Of a DNA stretch of 64,000 bases, positions 32,136 to 41,629 are shown in pieces (the first letter of the stretch is position 1; every line of letters begins with the position of its first letter). A model generated the notes under the pieces. It had not been told where the DNA came from. It did no database searches and saw nothing but the letters and a program-made list of their open reading frames with translations. Position numbers and translations under genes: made by a program. Source of the DNA: Thalassovita aquimarina (lineage in GTDB: Bacteria > Pseudomonadota > Alphaproteobacteria > Rhodobacterales > Rhodobacteraceae); assembly GCF_018219815.1 (NCBI RefSeq), contig NZ_JADMKU010000002.1:124001-188000 (forward strand). The letters run 5' to 3'.

Positions 32136-32546
32136 ATGCAGTGGGTAAAAATCATACATATTTTATGCGTCATGGGCTGGATGACCAGCATATTCGCCGT
32201 GCCGCGGGCGCTGATCTACTGGAAGCGGGAATATGACCGGCTGGGGGATTTCGGGCCCTTGGGGGATCTCACGATTCGCCTGTACCGCTTTTCCGCCGGG
32301 CTGGGCGTGATCGCCTTGGCGACGGGGATCTGGCTTGGCTGGTCGCTGGGTTTTCCCGACTGGGTCTGGCTCAAGCTTGCGCTGGTCGCGGCGCTTGCGG
32401 CGCATTACGCCTGGACCGGAAAACTGGTCATGGCCGCCCGCAAGGGCGTGTTCCGCGAAAGCGACCTGTTCCTGCGCATTTTCAACGAAGTCAGCGTTTT
32501 CGGCGCCATCGCGATTCTCTGGGTCGTGGTGGTGAAACCGTTCTGA
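32136..32546 (+). CDS. CopD/HemJ-like four-helix membrane protein
   Basis: A 136-aa membrane protein with four helices. It resembles the HemJ/CopD family: H8 in WVKIIHILCV, RLYRF after the first loop, WLKLALVAALAAHYAWTGKL in the third helix, and the C-terminal FNEVSVFGAIAILWVVVVKPF region, which mirrors HemJ. HemJ oxidises protoporphyrinogen IX in heme synthesis with histidine-ligated heme. Whether this copy is HemJ or a paralogue is uncertain, as alphaproteobacteria can carry both. It begins 117 bp from the divergent glcD and is followed after 3 bp by the DUF599 gene. Confidence 0.78.
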   Translation: MQWVKIIHILCVMGWMTSIFAVPRALIYWKREYDRLGDFGPLGDLTIRLYRFSAGLGVIALATGIWLGWSLGFPDWVWLKLALVAALAAHYAWTGKLVMAARKGVFRESDLFLRIFNEVSVFGAIAILWVVVVKPF

Positions 32547-32549
32547 GCC

Positions 32550-33269
32550 ATGCTGATCGGCGACCGCCTGGCCCTGTTCGCCGCCCCGGATTTCGCCGCA
32601 CTGGCGTTCTTGTTCCTGACTTGGGGCGTGATCGGCTGGCTGATCCAGCATCCGGGCCGCAAAAGACCTTCGGTATCGGTCCTGATGGCGGAATACCGGC
32701 GCGAATGGATGCGCCAGATGGTGACCCGCCAACCGCGCATTTTCGATGCCCAGACCCTATCGACATTGCGCCAGGGCACGTCCTTTTTCGCCTCTGCCGC
32801 CCTGATCGCCATCGGCGGGGCGCTGGCCGCGATCGGCAATGCCGAACAGTTGGCCGGCGTAGCCCAAGACCTGACGCTCAGCGCCGATCCGACATTCGTC
32901 TGGGAGGTCAAGCTGCTGATCACGCTGCTGTTCCTTGCCAAGGGATTCCTGAATTTCGTCTGGTCGCACCGGCTTTTCGGCTATTGTGCGGTTTTGATGG
33001 GGTCGGTCCCCAACGAAATCGACGATCCGCTCGCCCTGCCGCGCGCGATGAAGGCAGCCGAGATCAACATCACCGCCGCACGCAGCTACAATCAGGGACT
33101 GCGCTCGATCTATTTCGCGCTGGCCAGCGCCGCCTGGCTGGTGGGGGCCATCCCGCTGATCGTCGCCACGGCGGTGACTTGCGCGGTGTTGTGGCGGCGG
33201 GAATTCGCGTCGCATTCGCGGTCGGTTCTGGTGGGCGATGACGACCACATGGGACACACGCAGTCGTGA
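32550..33269 (+). CDS. DUF599 family membrane protein
   Basis: A 239-aa membrane protein with four predicted helices (about 15-35, 78-98, 122-142 and 188-215). The block RQPRIFDAQTLSTLRQGTSF is the DUF599 signature, as are WSHRLFGYCAVLMG and the SYNQGLRSIYFALA segment. Function unknown across the family. It starts 3 bp after the HemJ-like gene and is certainly co-transcribed with it. Confidence 0.87.
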   Translation: MLIGDRLALFAAPDFAALAFLFLTWGVIGWLIQHPGRKRPSVSVLMAEYRREWMRQMVTRQPRIFDAQTLSTLRQGTSFFASAALIAIGGALAAIGNAEQLAGVAQDLTLSADPTFVWEVKLLITLLFLAKGFLNFVWSHRLFGYCAVLMGSVPNEIDDPLALPRAMKAAEINITAARSYNQGLRSIYFALASAAWLVGAIPLIVATAVTCAVLWRREFASHSRSVLVGDDDHMGHTQS

Positions 33270-33304
33270 CCCCAACTGGCCGGCTGGACTGCTAAGATGA
33301 TGCG

Positions 33305-33667
33305 ATGAAACGGCTGATCGTTCCCCTGTTCTGCCTCACCCTGTCCACCGGCCATGCCCAGGCAGGTTCGCCGCGCATAATCGCGGTCGAAACGACCCGG
33401 TCTGCAATGGGGTGGCGCATCGACGTGACCATGACGCATCCCGATACCGGCTGGGATCACTATGCCGACGGCTGGGAGGTTGTGGATTCGACGGGCCACC
33501 GGCTCGGGGTGCGCGAATTGATGCACCCGCATGTGAACGAACAACCCTTCACACGGTCGCTCCGCAGTGTGGTGGTGCCCGACGGAATCCGCGAGGTTTT
33601 CATCCGCGCCCGTTGTTCGGAGGATGGATGGTCCGGGGAAACGTTCCGGCTTCGGCTGAAACCATAA
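33305..33667 (+). CDS. Small secreted protein of unknown function
   Basis: A 120-aa protein with a signal peptide (residues 1-20, cleavage after AQA) and a compact beta-rich domain. The block GWDHYADGWEVVDSTGHRLG and the later HPHVNEQPFTRSL look conserved, and I have an impression of related exported proteins in other Rhodobacterales, but I know no function. One cysteine only (C104). It lies 35 bp after the DUF599 gene on the same strand and may share its transcript. Confidence 0.7.
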   Translation: MKRLIVPLFCLTLSTGHAQAGSPRIIAVETTRSAMGWRIDVTMTHPDTGWDHYADGWEVVDSTGHRLGVRELMHPHVNEQPFTRSLRSVVVPDGIREVFIRARCSEDGWSGETFRLRLKP

Positions 33668-33775
33668 TCACCGGCCAGCCCCGAGCGGTCCGACCCTCCC
33701 CAAACGCGACATCGCCCGGGCCTGGGCGCTTTGGCCGGCCCGACCCGCGTTCCGGCCGCGTCTTGCCGGCGGCCG

Positions 33776-35824
33776 CTATCGCCGCCCTTCACGCAACCAT
33801 GCAGCCAGAATCAAACCCAGCGTCAAGATCAGGACCAGCCAGGGCGGCAATAACGGGATGCGGGTGACCGACCGGGTTTCCGCCGCCTCGCGCGGCGTGA
33901 TCCCGATCCATCCGCGGCCAGAAGCGGGACGGCCCATGCGTACGTCACGGATGCGCGGCACCCCGTCCGACAGGCGCAGCACCCCGCCGCGCAGCGGATC
34001 GATCACCGGGGCCAACACCTCGCCGGTGGCGATGGTTGCCTCGAATTCGCGCGGCGCGGCCGGGCCCAGCCCGATAACCGCTTCGACCTCGCCCTGTTGC
34101 AAGCGATACAGCCCGATCTCCGCACCTTGATATTGCGCCTCGAACTGTCCCGGCGCGACCTTCTGCATCTCAAACGTCACAGTTTCGCCCGACGGCGAGG
34201 TCACTTCGACCGGGCCGGCCACGTCTTCAAGCGTCCGGCGCAGGATGCGCATGTCCTGCCCCACGGCCGAGGCGGTCAGCACCTCTTCTTCCAGTTCGGG
34301 TTCCTTCATCATCCAGTGGGCCAGCCGCCGAAGCAGTTCCAGCTGCGGCCCGCCGCCTTCGAAGCCGCGCGCCCAAAGCCAGGCCTGGTCCGAGGCCAGA
34401 AGCGCGATCCGTCCGTCGCCGACCCGGTTCAGGATCAGCAGCGGCGCGTCCTCCGCCCCGGTCATCACCACGTTGCCATCCTGCGGGTCGACCTCGATCT
34501 GGCGCATCCAGCGCCCCCAGTCGCCATCCCATTCACCGCGCAGCCCGGCGGTCACCGGGTGACGGTCGCCCAGATCGGTGACCTCGGGCCGGTAGCCCTG
34601 TTCGATCACCCGCGCTGTGGGGCTCGCCGGCACGATCGCGGACAGTGGTGAGCGGAACAGCGACGCGGCGCTGGCGAAATCCGGCCCCGCTGCGATCAGG
34701 ACCGCACCGCCGTCGCGGACGTAGCGGGCGACATTTTCAAGGTAGAGAGACGGCAAGATGCCGCGTCGCTGGTAGCGGTCGAATATGATCAGGTCGAAAT
34801 CGTCGATCTTTTCGAGGAACAGTTCGCGGGTCGGAAAGGCGATCAGAGACAGTTCCGCCACCGGCACGCCGTCCTGCTTTTCCGGCGGCCGCAGGATGGT
34901 GAAATGCACCAGGTCGACCGAACTGTCGGATTTCAACAGGTTGCGCCATGTCCGCCCGCCGGGATGCGGTTCGCCGCTGACCAACAGCACCCGCAACCGG
35001 TCGCGCACGCCGTTGATCTGCACCAGCGCGGAATTGTTGCGGCCGGTCAGTTCGCCATCCATTTCGGGGGTCGAGAACTGGATCACGTTGCGCCCGCCAT
35101 GCGGCAGGGTGATCGGCAATTCGAAACTCGCGCCCAGCGGCACCATCACCCGGCTGGGTTCCTGCCCGTCGAGCGCGATTTCCAGCGGAACCTCGAACAG
35201 GCCGGGCGGCGCGTTGCCGGTATCCTCGATCCGGAATTTCAACGTGACCGGTTCGCCCAGAATGGCGAAGGCCGGGGCTGTATCGACCACCAGTCGGCGG
35301 TCCCAATCGTCCGGCCGCCCGCTCAGCAGCAGGTGCATCGGCGCGGGCAGATCCGGCACCCGGTCCAGATCGTGCACCCGCCCGTCGCTGATCGCAACGA
35401 TCCCGGCGATCCGGCCCCGCGGTTCCTGCGCCAGCGCCTCGTTCAGCGCGCCCAGCAGCATGGTCCCGGCATTGTCCGGTCCGTCGCCGACCTCCACCCG
35501 CCGCACCTCGGTATTCGGGCGCGCGGTCAGCCGCGCTTCCAGCAGATCGGCGGCCTCGGCGCTTTGCGCGGCGCGATCGGAAAGCTTCTGGCTGGCCGAC
35601 TTGTCTTCAAGCAGCAGCACGATATCGCTCAGCGCGTCGCGGTCTTCCTGCCGCAACGACGGCCCCGCGAGCGCCGCGACGATCACCGCCCCCGCCAGCA
35701 GGCGCAGCGCCCACCCCGCCAGTCCGCGCCAAAGGGCCAGCCCGGCGGCGATCAGCACCACCGCCCCCAGCACGGCCAGCACCGTCCATGGCAACAGCGG
35801 ATCGAATGTGATTTCCCCGGTCAT
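33776..35824 (-). CDS. Membrane protein of the MoxR/DUF58/DUF4159 operon (glutamine amidotransferase-like fold)
   Basis: A 682-aa protein with two or three N-terminal helices (about 12-60), a large extracytoplasmic part and one C-terminal helix (about 658-676). The N-terminal soluble section resembles a vWA-type domain (DIVLLLEDKSASQ). The middle contains a class I glutamine-amidotransferase-like domain (LRVLLVSGEPHPG, FDLIIFDRYQRRG, YVRDGGAVLIAAGPDF) without the catalytic Cys-His pair. This is the usual fourth member of such loci. Its start overlaps the DUF4159 gene stop as ATGA (35824-35821). The role is probably envelope assembly or stress. Confidence 0.85.
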   Translation of the reverse strand: MTGEITFDPLLPWTVLAVLGAVVLIAAGLALWRGLAGWALRLLAGAVIVAALAGPSLRQEDRDALSDIVLLLEDKSASQKLSDRAAQSAEAADLLEARLTARPNTEVRRVEVGDGPDNAGTMLLGALNEALAQEPRGRIAGIVAISDGRVHDLDRVPDLPAPMHLLLSGRPDDWDRRLVVDTAPAFAILGEPVTLKFRIEDTGNAPPGLFEVPLEIALDGQEPSRVMVPLGASFELPITLPHGGRNVIQFSTPEMDGELTGRNNSALVQINGVRDRLRVLLVSGEPHPGGRTWRNLLKSDSSVDLVHFTILRPPEKQDGVPVAELSLIAFPTRELFLEKIDDFDLIIFDRYQRRGILPSLYLENVARYVRDGGAVLIAAGPDFASAASLFRSPLSAIVPASPTARVIEQGYRPEVTDLGDRHPVTAGLRGEWDGDWGRWMRQIEVDPQDGNVVMTGAEDAPLLILNRVGDGRIALLASDQAWLWARGFEGGGPQLELLRRLAHWMMKEPELEEEVLTASAVGQDMRILRRTLEDVAGPVEVTSPSGETVTFEMQKVAPGQFEAQYQGAEIGLYRLQQGEVEAVIGLGPAAPREFEATIATGEVLAPVIDPLRGGVLRLSDGVPRIRDVRMGRPASGRGWIGITPREAAETRSVTRIPLLPPWLVLILTLGLILAAWLREGRR

Positions 35825-38589
35825 TGGCCCAACCTGTCAAGCAGCGCAGGCACATGGACCTGGTCGGATTTGTAGTTGCCGGTCAGCACATGCATGACCA
35901 GGTTGACACCGAAGCGATATGCCAGTTCGCGCTGGCGTTCGCCCGAGAATCCCCGCCCGACCGGATACAGCGAATTGCCCTGATCGTCGGTGGCCCAGGC
36001 CGCCGCCCAGTCGTTACCGCCGATCACCACCGGCGTCACCCCGTCGTTCAGGTTGCGGAACGGCATCCCCTCGATCTTTTCCGCCCCCGGCGGCGCCGCT
36101 TCGACCCAGACATCGCGGCCCGCGAACCGGCCCGGGAAATCCTGCAGCAGGTAGAAGGTGCGGGTCAGCACGTGATCGCCCGGCAAGGATTCCAGCGGCG
36201 GGATCGCCAAGGGTTCGGCCAGCTGACGCAGCTTGCGCCCGTTCGGGCTGGCCGCGCCGAAGCCGGCGATATCGGCGTCGCGGGTATCGAACAGGATCAT
36301 GCCGCCGGTGCGCAGATAACGGTTGAGCCGGTCATAGGCCTCGACCGACGGGATCGGCTGATCCTCGGTGATCGGCCAGTAAAGCAGCGGGAAAAACGCC
36401 AGTTCGTCACGTTCCAGATCGACCCCCACCGGCAGGGCCGGTTCGACCGAGGTGCGGAAAAACAGCGTGTCGGACAGGCCGATCAATCCCGCGCGCGACA
36501 CATCGTCGACCTTGCGGTTGCCCGTTATCACGTAGGCCAGAACCAGTTCGGAAGTGGCGTTCAGCGCGAAATCGTCATCCTCGGCCCGCGCCTGATAGGG
36601 GAACAGCGACGCCAGCCCCAGAACCAGGCCCAATGCCGCCGGCCGGCTGCGCAGCGACAACCGCCCCGACAGCGCCAGCGCGGCGATCACGTCGGCCAGC
36701 AGGATCAGCACCGCCAGCGCCAGCAGGTATCCCGCCAGCGGCACCTGTTCGGGCCGTTCCAGCCCCGCCACCGAAACCGAGGCGGGCCAGTTGGCGGCGA
36801 TCAGCATGCTGTCGGGGCGCATCACGTTTCGGGCAAGCCGCCGGGTTTCGCCTTCGTACAGGCCGGGGCGCAGATCGGGGCCGAGCGGTGCCGCGACAAG
36901 GTCCTCGCCCGCCACACCGGCGAGGTTCCCCGCATCCTGCAACCGGCCGAACCCGTCAAGCACCCTCAGCGGCTGCCAGACCGATCCGGCAAGGTCCCCG
37001 ACCTCGGGCTGCCCGGTGACCGACGACACCGCCAACCGGTCCAGCATCCGCACGAAAAGGCCCGACAAGGGCAGGGTCGACCATTCGGCATTGGCCGAGA
37101 CATGGAACAGGACCACCCGCCCCTGCCCCAGCGGTTTCGCGGTCACCAGAGGCGTGCCATCGGACAGTTCCGCGATCACCCGGTCGGCCAGCGACGGATC
37201 GGGCTGCGCCATCACCTGCGACGACACGGTAACGTCTTCGGGAATCTGCAGGCCATAGAACGGGCTGGATTCTGCGAAGGGGGCCAAGGTCTTCGGTTCG
37301 CCCCAGCTCATCGCGCCGCCCACCGTGCGCCCGCCGGACCGCAGCCGAACCGGCATCAGCGGGTGTTCTTCGCGGCGGCTGAGGTCGCTGGCGGCCAGCT
37401 GCGGCCCGGCAAAGCGCAGCAGCAAGCCGCCCGCCTCGACCCAGTCGCGCAGCGCCTGTTCCTCGGCAGCAGGCAGACCGGCGACATCGGCCAGGACGAT
37501 CACATCGGGATTGGCCGGCAAGATATCGGTCAGCGCGCCATGCAACAGGTCGGCGGAAGGTTCCAATGCCTGTTGCAGGTAATGCAGCGGCGACAGCAGC
37601 TCCAGCCCTTCGCGGTCGTCGCGCCCGGTGATCAGCGCCACTTCGCGGCGGCGCAGGCTGTCATCGCTTATGGCCACGGCGCCTGCGCTGCGCTGCCCCG
37701 CGATGTCGAACCGGTTGACCCGCGCGCGCAGTTCGGCGGGCAGCGACAGGCGGGCCTCGCCACTTGTCGCGCCGGCTTCGATCCGCAGCGGCAGGGTGGC
37801 CAGCACCCGTTCCGCACCAGCCGGGTCGCGGCCATGCGCTCGCAAGTCCAGAGACAGGCCGCTGTCCGCCCGGCTGCGGGTGGCCGTCAGAACGATCTGG
37901 CCGTCTTCGTAGGTTGGCGGCAGCAGCGCCACCGCGCCGCGCCCATCTTCGAACACCTGCACCCGACCGCGCTGCGCGAGGTCTGCGACCAGCTGGTCAT
38001 GCCCGGCGAAATCCAACCCGTCGGACATCCAGACCGTGTCGAACCCGCCCTCGATCCGACGCAGCGCGTCAAGCGCCTTGGCAACCGTCGTTTCCCTAGG
38101 CGCCCACGGCACCGGCTGCACCCCGGCCAGTTGCTGCCGCAGATCGCCCGCCGGCTGGAACACCGGCGGTTGCGGATCGGTCAGGATCAGCAGCGCTGCG
38201 GTGCGGCCGTCGCGATCCGCGTCGGCCAGCAAACGATCGGCCAGTTCGATCCGCGCGTCCCGGTCGCGCGCCCCCGCCCAGCCGCCATCCAGCAGCAGCA
38301 GCAGCGGGCTGGACCGCGCCTGTTCATCCGTGTCGGGATTCAGCATCGGCCCGGCCAGCCCAACGATCACCGCCGCCGCCGCCAGCATCCGCAGCAGGAT
38401 CAGCCACCACGGCGTCTTGTCGGTAACGCTGTCGTCGTCCTTCAGCCCCAGCAGAAGCACCACGCCGGGAAAGCGGCGGCGCAACGGTGCGGGCGGCACC
38501 GCGCGCAGCAGCAGCCACAGAACCGGCAGCACCACCAGCGCCCATAACAGCCAGGGCGCGGCGAACCCGATCTGCGCCAGCCCGCCCAT
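35821..38589 (-). CDS. DUF4159 protein with N-terminal BatA-like and vWA-like regions
   Basis: A 922-aa membrane protein. Residues about 5-30 and 58-80 are membrane helices of the BatA (aerotolerance regulator N-terminal) type; a vWA-like domain follows (PLLLLLDGGWAG, then AALLILTD); one or two further helices lie near 640-690; the C-terminal roughly 210 residues are the DUF4159 domain (ELAFFPLLYWPITEDQP, GGMILFDTRDADI, LAYRFGVNLVMHVLTGNYKSD). The start overlaps the DUF58 stop by one base (TGATG). With MoxR and DUF58 it forms the well-known chaperone-vWA locus whose substrates are mostly unknown. Confidence 0.9.
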   Translation of the reverse strand: MGGLAQIGFAAPWLLWALVVLPVLWLLLRAVPPAPLRRRFPGVVLLLGLKDDDSVTDKTPWWLILLRMLAAAAVIVGLAGPMLNPDTDEQARSSPLLLLLDGGWAGARDRDARIELADRLLADADRDGRTAALLILTDPQPPVFQPAGDLRQQLAGVQPVPWAPRETTVAKALDALRRIEGGFDTVWMSDGLDFAGHDQLVADLAQRGRVQVFEDGRGAVALLPPTYEDGQIVLTATRSRADSGLSLDLRAHGRDPAGAERVLATLPLRIEAGATSGEARLSLPAELRARVNRFDIAGQRSAGAVAISDDSLRRREVALITGRDDREGLELLSPLHYLQQALEPSADLLHGALTDILPANPDVIVLADVAGLPAAEEQALRDWVEAGGLLLRFAGPQLAASDLSRREEHPLMPVRLRSGGRTVGGAMSWGEPKTLAPFAESSPFYGLQIPEDVTVSSQVMAQPDPSLADRVIAELSDGTPLVTAKPLGQGRVVLFHVSANAEWSTLPLSGLFVRMLDRLAVSSVTGQPEVGDLAGSVWQPLRVLDGFGRLQDAGNLAGVAGEDLVAAPLGPDLRPGLYEGETRRLARNVMRPDSMLIAANWPASVSVAGLERPEQVPLAGYLLALAVLILLADVIAALALSGRLSLRSRPAALGLVLGLASLFPYQARAEDDDFALNATSELVLAYVITGNRKVDDVSRAGLIGLSDTLFFRTSVEPALPVGVDLERDELAFFPLLYWPITEDQPIPSVEAYDRLNRYLRTGGMILFDTRDADIAGFGAASPNGRKLRQLAEPLAIPPLESLPGDHVLTRTFYLLQDFPGRFAGRDVWVEAAPPGAEKIEGMPFRNLNDGVTPVVIGGNDWAAAWATDDQGNSLYPVGRGFSGERQRELAYRFGVNLVMHVLTGNYKSDQVHVPALLDRLGQ

Positions 38590-39464
38590 CACGCCGTTCC
38601 CCGGTTCAGCGCCTGCCATAGCCAGAGCAGCGCCACCTGCGCGCTGTCGCTGGTGTGGTGGGTGTGGAACTGCCAGCCGGTGACGGCACACAGATCGGCC
38701 AGCGCCGCCTTGCGCCGTTCCAGCCGTTTCAGATAGCGGTCGCGCAATTCGCCCGCTTTCAGCGTTTCATGGGACACCGTGCCGCCGACGCTTTCGAAGA
38801 TCGTGCGGCCCTGGAACGGAAACGCTTCCTCGGACGGGTCCAGTATCTGCAGCAGGATACCGCGCACGCCGCGATCGGCGGCCTTGGTCAGCACCTCGCG
38901 CACCGCGTCGATATCGCCCATGAAATCGGACAGGAACACGGCACGCGCCTGCGGGATCATCGCGCGGGCTTCTGGCACGCCGTAATCTGCCGCGTCATCG
39001 TGGGAAAAAAGCTCGGCCAGGCGCAGCACCTGGTTGTTGCCCCGGCGCGGCGGCAGCAGGGTACCGGTCAGCCCGACCCGTTCGCCGCCCCGCACCAGCA
39101 GGATCGCCACTGCCAGCGCCAGAAGCCGTGCCCGGTCGGCCTTTTCCGGCAGGTCCTTGTTCGACGCGTAGCGCATCGAAGCGGCCTGATCGACCCACAG
39201 CATCACGCTTTGCGCGATCTGCCATTCGCGTTCGCGCACATACTGCGTATCGCCGCGGGCCGAGCGGCGCCAATCGATCATGCGCCGCGTATCGCCCGGC
39301 TGCAGCGGCCGGTATTGCCAGAAATCGTCGCCCATGCCGGAGCGCCGCCGCCCGTGTTCGCCCAGCAGCATGTTTCCGGCCAGATGTTCGGCCCGTGCCA
39401 GCAGCGGCGGCAGCAGCGCGGCCTGTTCCTCGGCCCGCGCCCGGAGGGGCGGTGACGGGGTCAA
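38589..39464 (-). CDS. DUF58 domain protein
   Basis: A 291-aa DUF58 protein. The signature FWQYRPLQPGDTRRMIDWRRSARGDTQYVRERE lies in two parts at about 48-80, followed by a vWA-like fold with VMLWVDQAASM and a degenerate MIDAS. Partner proteins are MoxR-type AAA+ ATPases. The frame appears to start at a TTG (39464) whose TTGA overlaps the MoxR stop; the next ATG is 32 codons in, inside the conserved N-terminus, so the TTG or a near start is likely used. It sits between moxR and the DUF4159 gene. Confidence 0.88.
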   Translation of the reverse strand: MTPSPPLRARAEEQAALLPPLLARAEHLAGNMLLGEHGRRRSGMGDDFWQYRPLQPGDTRRMIDWRRSARGDTQYVREREWQIAQSVMLWVDQAASMRYASNKDLPEKADRARLLALAVAILLVRGGERVGLTGTLLPPRRGNNQVLRLAELFSHDDAADYGVPEARAMIPQARAVFLSDFMGDIDAVREVLTKAADRGVRGILLQILDPSEEAFPFQGRTIFESVGGTVSHETLKAGELRDRYLKRLERRKAALADLCAVTGWQFHTHHTSDSAQVALLWLWQALNRGTA

Positions 39465-40468
39465 GCTGCGGCCTCGATCCGGGTGGTGCGCGCCACGGTG
39501 GTTTCAATGAGATCGGCAAGGTTGTCACCGCGCGCCCGGGCGGCGAAGTTCAGCGCCATCCGATGGCTGAGCACCGGGCGCGCCATCGCGACGACGTCTT
39601 CGACCGACGGCGCCAGCCGCCCCTGCAGCATGGCGCGCGCCCGCACCGTCAGCATCAGGGCCTGCGCCGCGCGCGGCCCCGGTCCCCAGGCAACGGTCTG
39701 TTTCACCCGTTCGTCGGCGGTTTCGTCATCGGGGCGGAAGGCGCGGACCAGATCGAGGATCGCCTCGACCACGCTGTCGCCGACCGGCATCTGCCGCAAA
39801 AGGGACTGGGCGCGGATCAGTTCCTCGGCGGTGAAAACCTCATGCGCCTTTTCTTCCGCAACCCCGGTTGTGGCCAGCAGGATATCGCGTTCGGTCTGCC
39901 GGTCGGGATAGGCGACGTCGATCTGCACCAAGAAGCGGTCAAGCTGCGCCTCGGGCAAAGGATAGGTGCCTTCCTGTTCGATCGGGTTTTGCGTCGCCAG
40001 CACGTGGAACGGTGCGCCAAGCGCCCGGTTTTCGCCCGCCACGGTGATGTGATGTTCCTGCATCGCCTGCAGCAGCGCCGATTGCGTCCGCGGGCTGGCC
40101 CGGTTGATTTCATCGGCCATCAGCAATTGGCAGAAAATCGGCCCCGGCACGAACCGGAACGACCGGCGGCCTTCGGCATCGGTTTCCAGAACCTCGGAGC
40201 CGAGGATATCGGCCGGCATCAGGTCGGGGGTGAACTGAATGCGGTTGCCGTCCAGCCCCATCACCGTGCTCAGCGTATCGACAAGGCGGGTTTTGCCCAG
40301 CCCCGGCAACCCGATCAGCAGCGCGTGACCGCCGCACAGAAGCGCCGACAGGGTCAGGTCGACGACCTGTTCCTGACCGATGAAGCGCCGGGTGATCGAT
40401 GCCTTCGCCTCCGCCAGCTTGACTTCAAGCGCTTCGATTTCGGCCAGCAGGTCGTTGGCATCGGACAT
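39461..40468 (-). CDS. MoxR family AAA+ ATPase
   Basis: A 335-aa AAA_3 ATPase. Walker A is GLPGLGKT (about 54-61), Walker B LLMADEINRASPRTQSALLQ, sensor 1 LATQNPIEQEGTYPLPEAQLDRF, quoted here as family landmarks in order. The C-terminal lid includes VAWGPGPRAAQAL. MoxR proteins act as chaperones with vWA-domain partners, here DUF58 and DUF4159. GGAG precedes the ATG at 40468. It is the first gene of the minus-strand operon, divergent from the DUF1285 gene across 69 bp. Confidence 0.93.
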   Translation of the reverse strand: MSDANDLLAEIEALEVKLAEAKASITRRFIGQEQVVDLTLSALLCGGHALLIGLPGLGKTRLVDTLSTVMGLDGNRIQFTPDLMPADILGSEVLETDAEGRRSFRFVPGPIFCQLLMADEINRASPRTQSALLQAMQEHHITVAGENRALGAPFHVLATQNPIEQEGTYPLPEAQLDRFLVQIDVAYPDRQTERDILLATTGVAEEKAHEVFTAEELIRAQSLLRQMPVGDSVVEAILDLVRAFRPDDETADERVKQTVAWGPGPRAAQALMLTVRARAMLQGRLAPSVEDVVAMARPVLSHRMALNFAARARGDNLADLIETTVARTTRIEAAA

Positions 40469-40537
40469 GGTCAAACTCCACCGTGAACTATATTGTTGGA
40501 AACGAGTGTATCGCGCCAAACGCAAATGGCAAAAACT

Positions 40538-41131
40538 ATGAGCGAACAAATGTCCGTGAAGCCATCGACCGAAAGCCTGACCGCCGCCGCCCGCGCCGCT
40601 TCCAAGGGCAAGGGCCTGCCGCCTGTGCATTTGTGGAATCCGCCGTTCTGCGGTGATCTGGACATGCGCATCGCCCGCGATGGGACCTGGTTCTATCAGG
40701 GCACCCCGATCGGGCGGCCCGAACTTGTCCACCTGTTTTCCACGATTCTGCGAAAGGACGATGACAAGTACTTCCTCGTCACCCCGGTGGAAAAGGTCGG
40801 CATCACCGTCGACGACGCGCCCTTCGTCGCGGTGGATTTCGAGGTCGAGGGGACGGGTCGCGATCAGGTGCTGAGCTTCACCACCAATGTCGGCGATTAC
40901 ACCAAGGCGGGGCCGCAGGCGCCGATCCGCGTTGAGCGCAACGCCGAGACCGGGGAACCTTCGCCCTATGTCCTGGTGCGCGCCAACCTCGAAGCGCTGA
41001 TCGACCGCAAGAGTTTCTACCGGCTGATCGATCTGGGCACCCATCACGAGGTGGAGGGCCAAAGCTGGTTCGGGCTGTGGTCGGGCGGCGAATTCTTCCC
41101 GGTGATCCCGTCGGACGAATTGCCCGATTGA
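40538..41131 (+). CDS. DUF1285 family protein
   Basis: A 197-aa cytoplasmic protein of DUF1285, with the characteristic LPPVHLWNPPFCGDLDMRI and DGTWFYQGTPIGRPELV. Function unknown; in alphaproteobacteria it commonly sits divergent from the MoxR/DUF58/DUF4159 operon, as here. Several starts are possible (40526, 40538, 40550, and a TTG at 40493) and none has a strong ribosome site; I use 40538 because the resulting N-terminus MSEQMSVKPSTES fits what I know of relatives. Confidence 0.85.
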   Translation: MSEQMSVKPSTESLTAAARAASKGKGLPPVHLWNPPFCGDLDMRIARDGTWFYQGTPIGRPELVHLFSTILRKDDDKYFLVTPVEKVGITVDDAPFVAVDFEVEGTGRDQVLSFTTNVGDYTKAGPQAPIRVERNAETGEPSPYVLVRANLEALIDRKSFYRLIDLGTHHEVEGQSWFGLWSGGEFFPVIPSDELPD

Positions 41132-41190
41132 TCCCCATTTCCATCGCCCCGCTCGGCTGTGGCAAACTTTTTCCAGCCCCCTGAAACCAT

Positions 41191-41210
41191 GCTGACAGAA
41201 TGCTGTCAGC
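41191..41210 (+). promoter_or_regulatory. Perfect 20-bp palindrome upstream of the VOC/WYL operon
   Basis: GCTGACAG-N4-CTGTCAGC, a perfect 8-4-8 inverted repeat 48 bp upstream of the VOC gene start. The TGACA-N6-TGTCA core and position fit a dimeric regulator site, most simply for the WYL-domain protein encoded as the second gene. Confidence 0.7.
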
Positions 41211-41257
41211 AGCCCTGTGTCATACCCTCCTTGTCATTCACACAAGGAGTTCGCGCA

Positions 41258-41629
41258 ATGACCCAACAACCAATCATCGTCTGGTCCGAAATCCCGGTTT
41301 CGGATATGCAGAAATCCATGGCCTTCTACGAAACCGTTTTTGGATACGACATGAAGCTGGACGCATCCGGCCCCAACCGCATCGCCATTCTGGGCAACGC
41401 GATGGACACGGTGGGCGGGCATCTCTATCCGGGCAAACCGGCCGAAACCGGCCAGGGCCCGACCCTTCATCTGGCGGTGCCCGGCGCGCTGGAAGACGCA
41501 GCCGAACGCTGCGCGGCGGCAGGCGGCACCGTGCTGAGCAAACCGGTCGCGATCCCGCCGGGCCGCTATGTCTATGCCCAGGACCCGGACGGCAATTCGC
41601 TGGGCCTGTTTGAACCGGCGACCGCCTGA
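41258..41629 (+). CDS. VOC family (glyoxalase/bleomycin-resistance fold) protein
   Basis: A 123-aa vicinal-oxygen-chelate protein. The two beta-alpha-beta-beta-beta units are seen in VWSEIPVSDMQKSMAFYETVFGYD and in the C-terminal VYAQDPDGNSLGLFEP. Enzymatic role unknown. AAGGAG lies 6 bp before the ATG at 41258. Its stop overlaps the start of the WYL-domain regulator (TGATG), and a perfect palindrome lies in the promoter, so the pair looks like an inducible detoxification or stress unit. Confidence 0.85.
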   Translation: MTQQPIIVWSEIPVSDMQKSMAFYETVFGYDMKLDASGPNRIAILGNAMDTVGGHLYPGKPAETGQGPTLHLAVPGALEDAAERCAAAGGTVLSKPVAIPPGRYVYAQDPDGNSLGLFEPATA

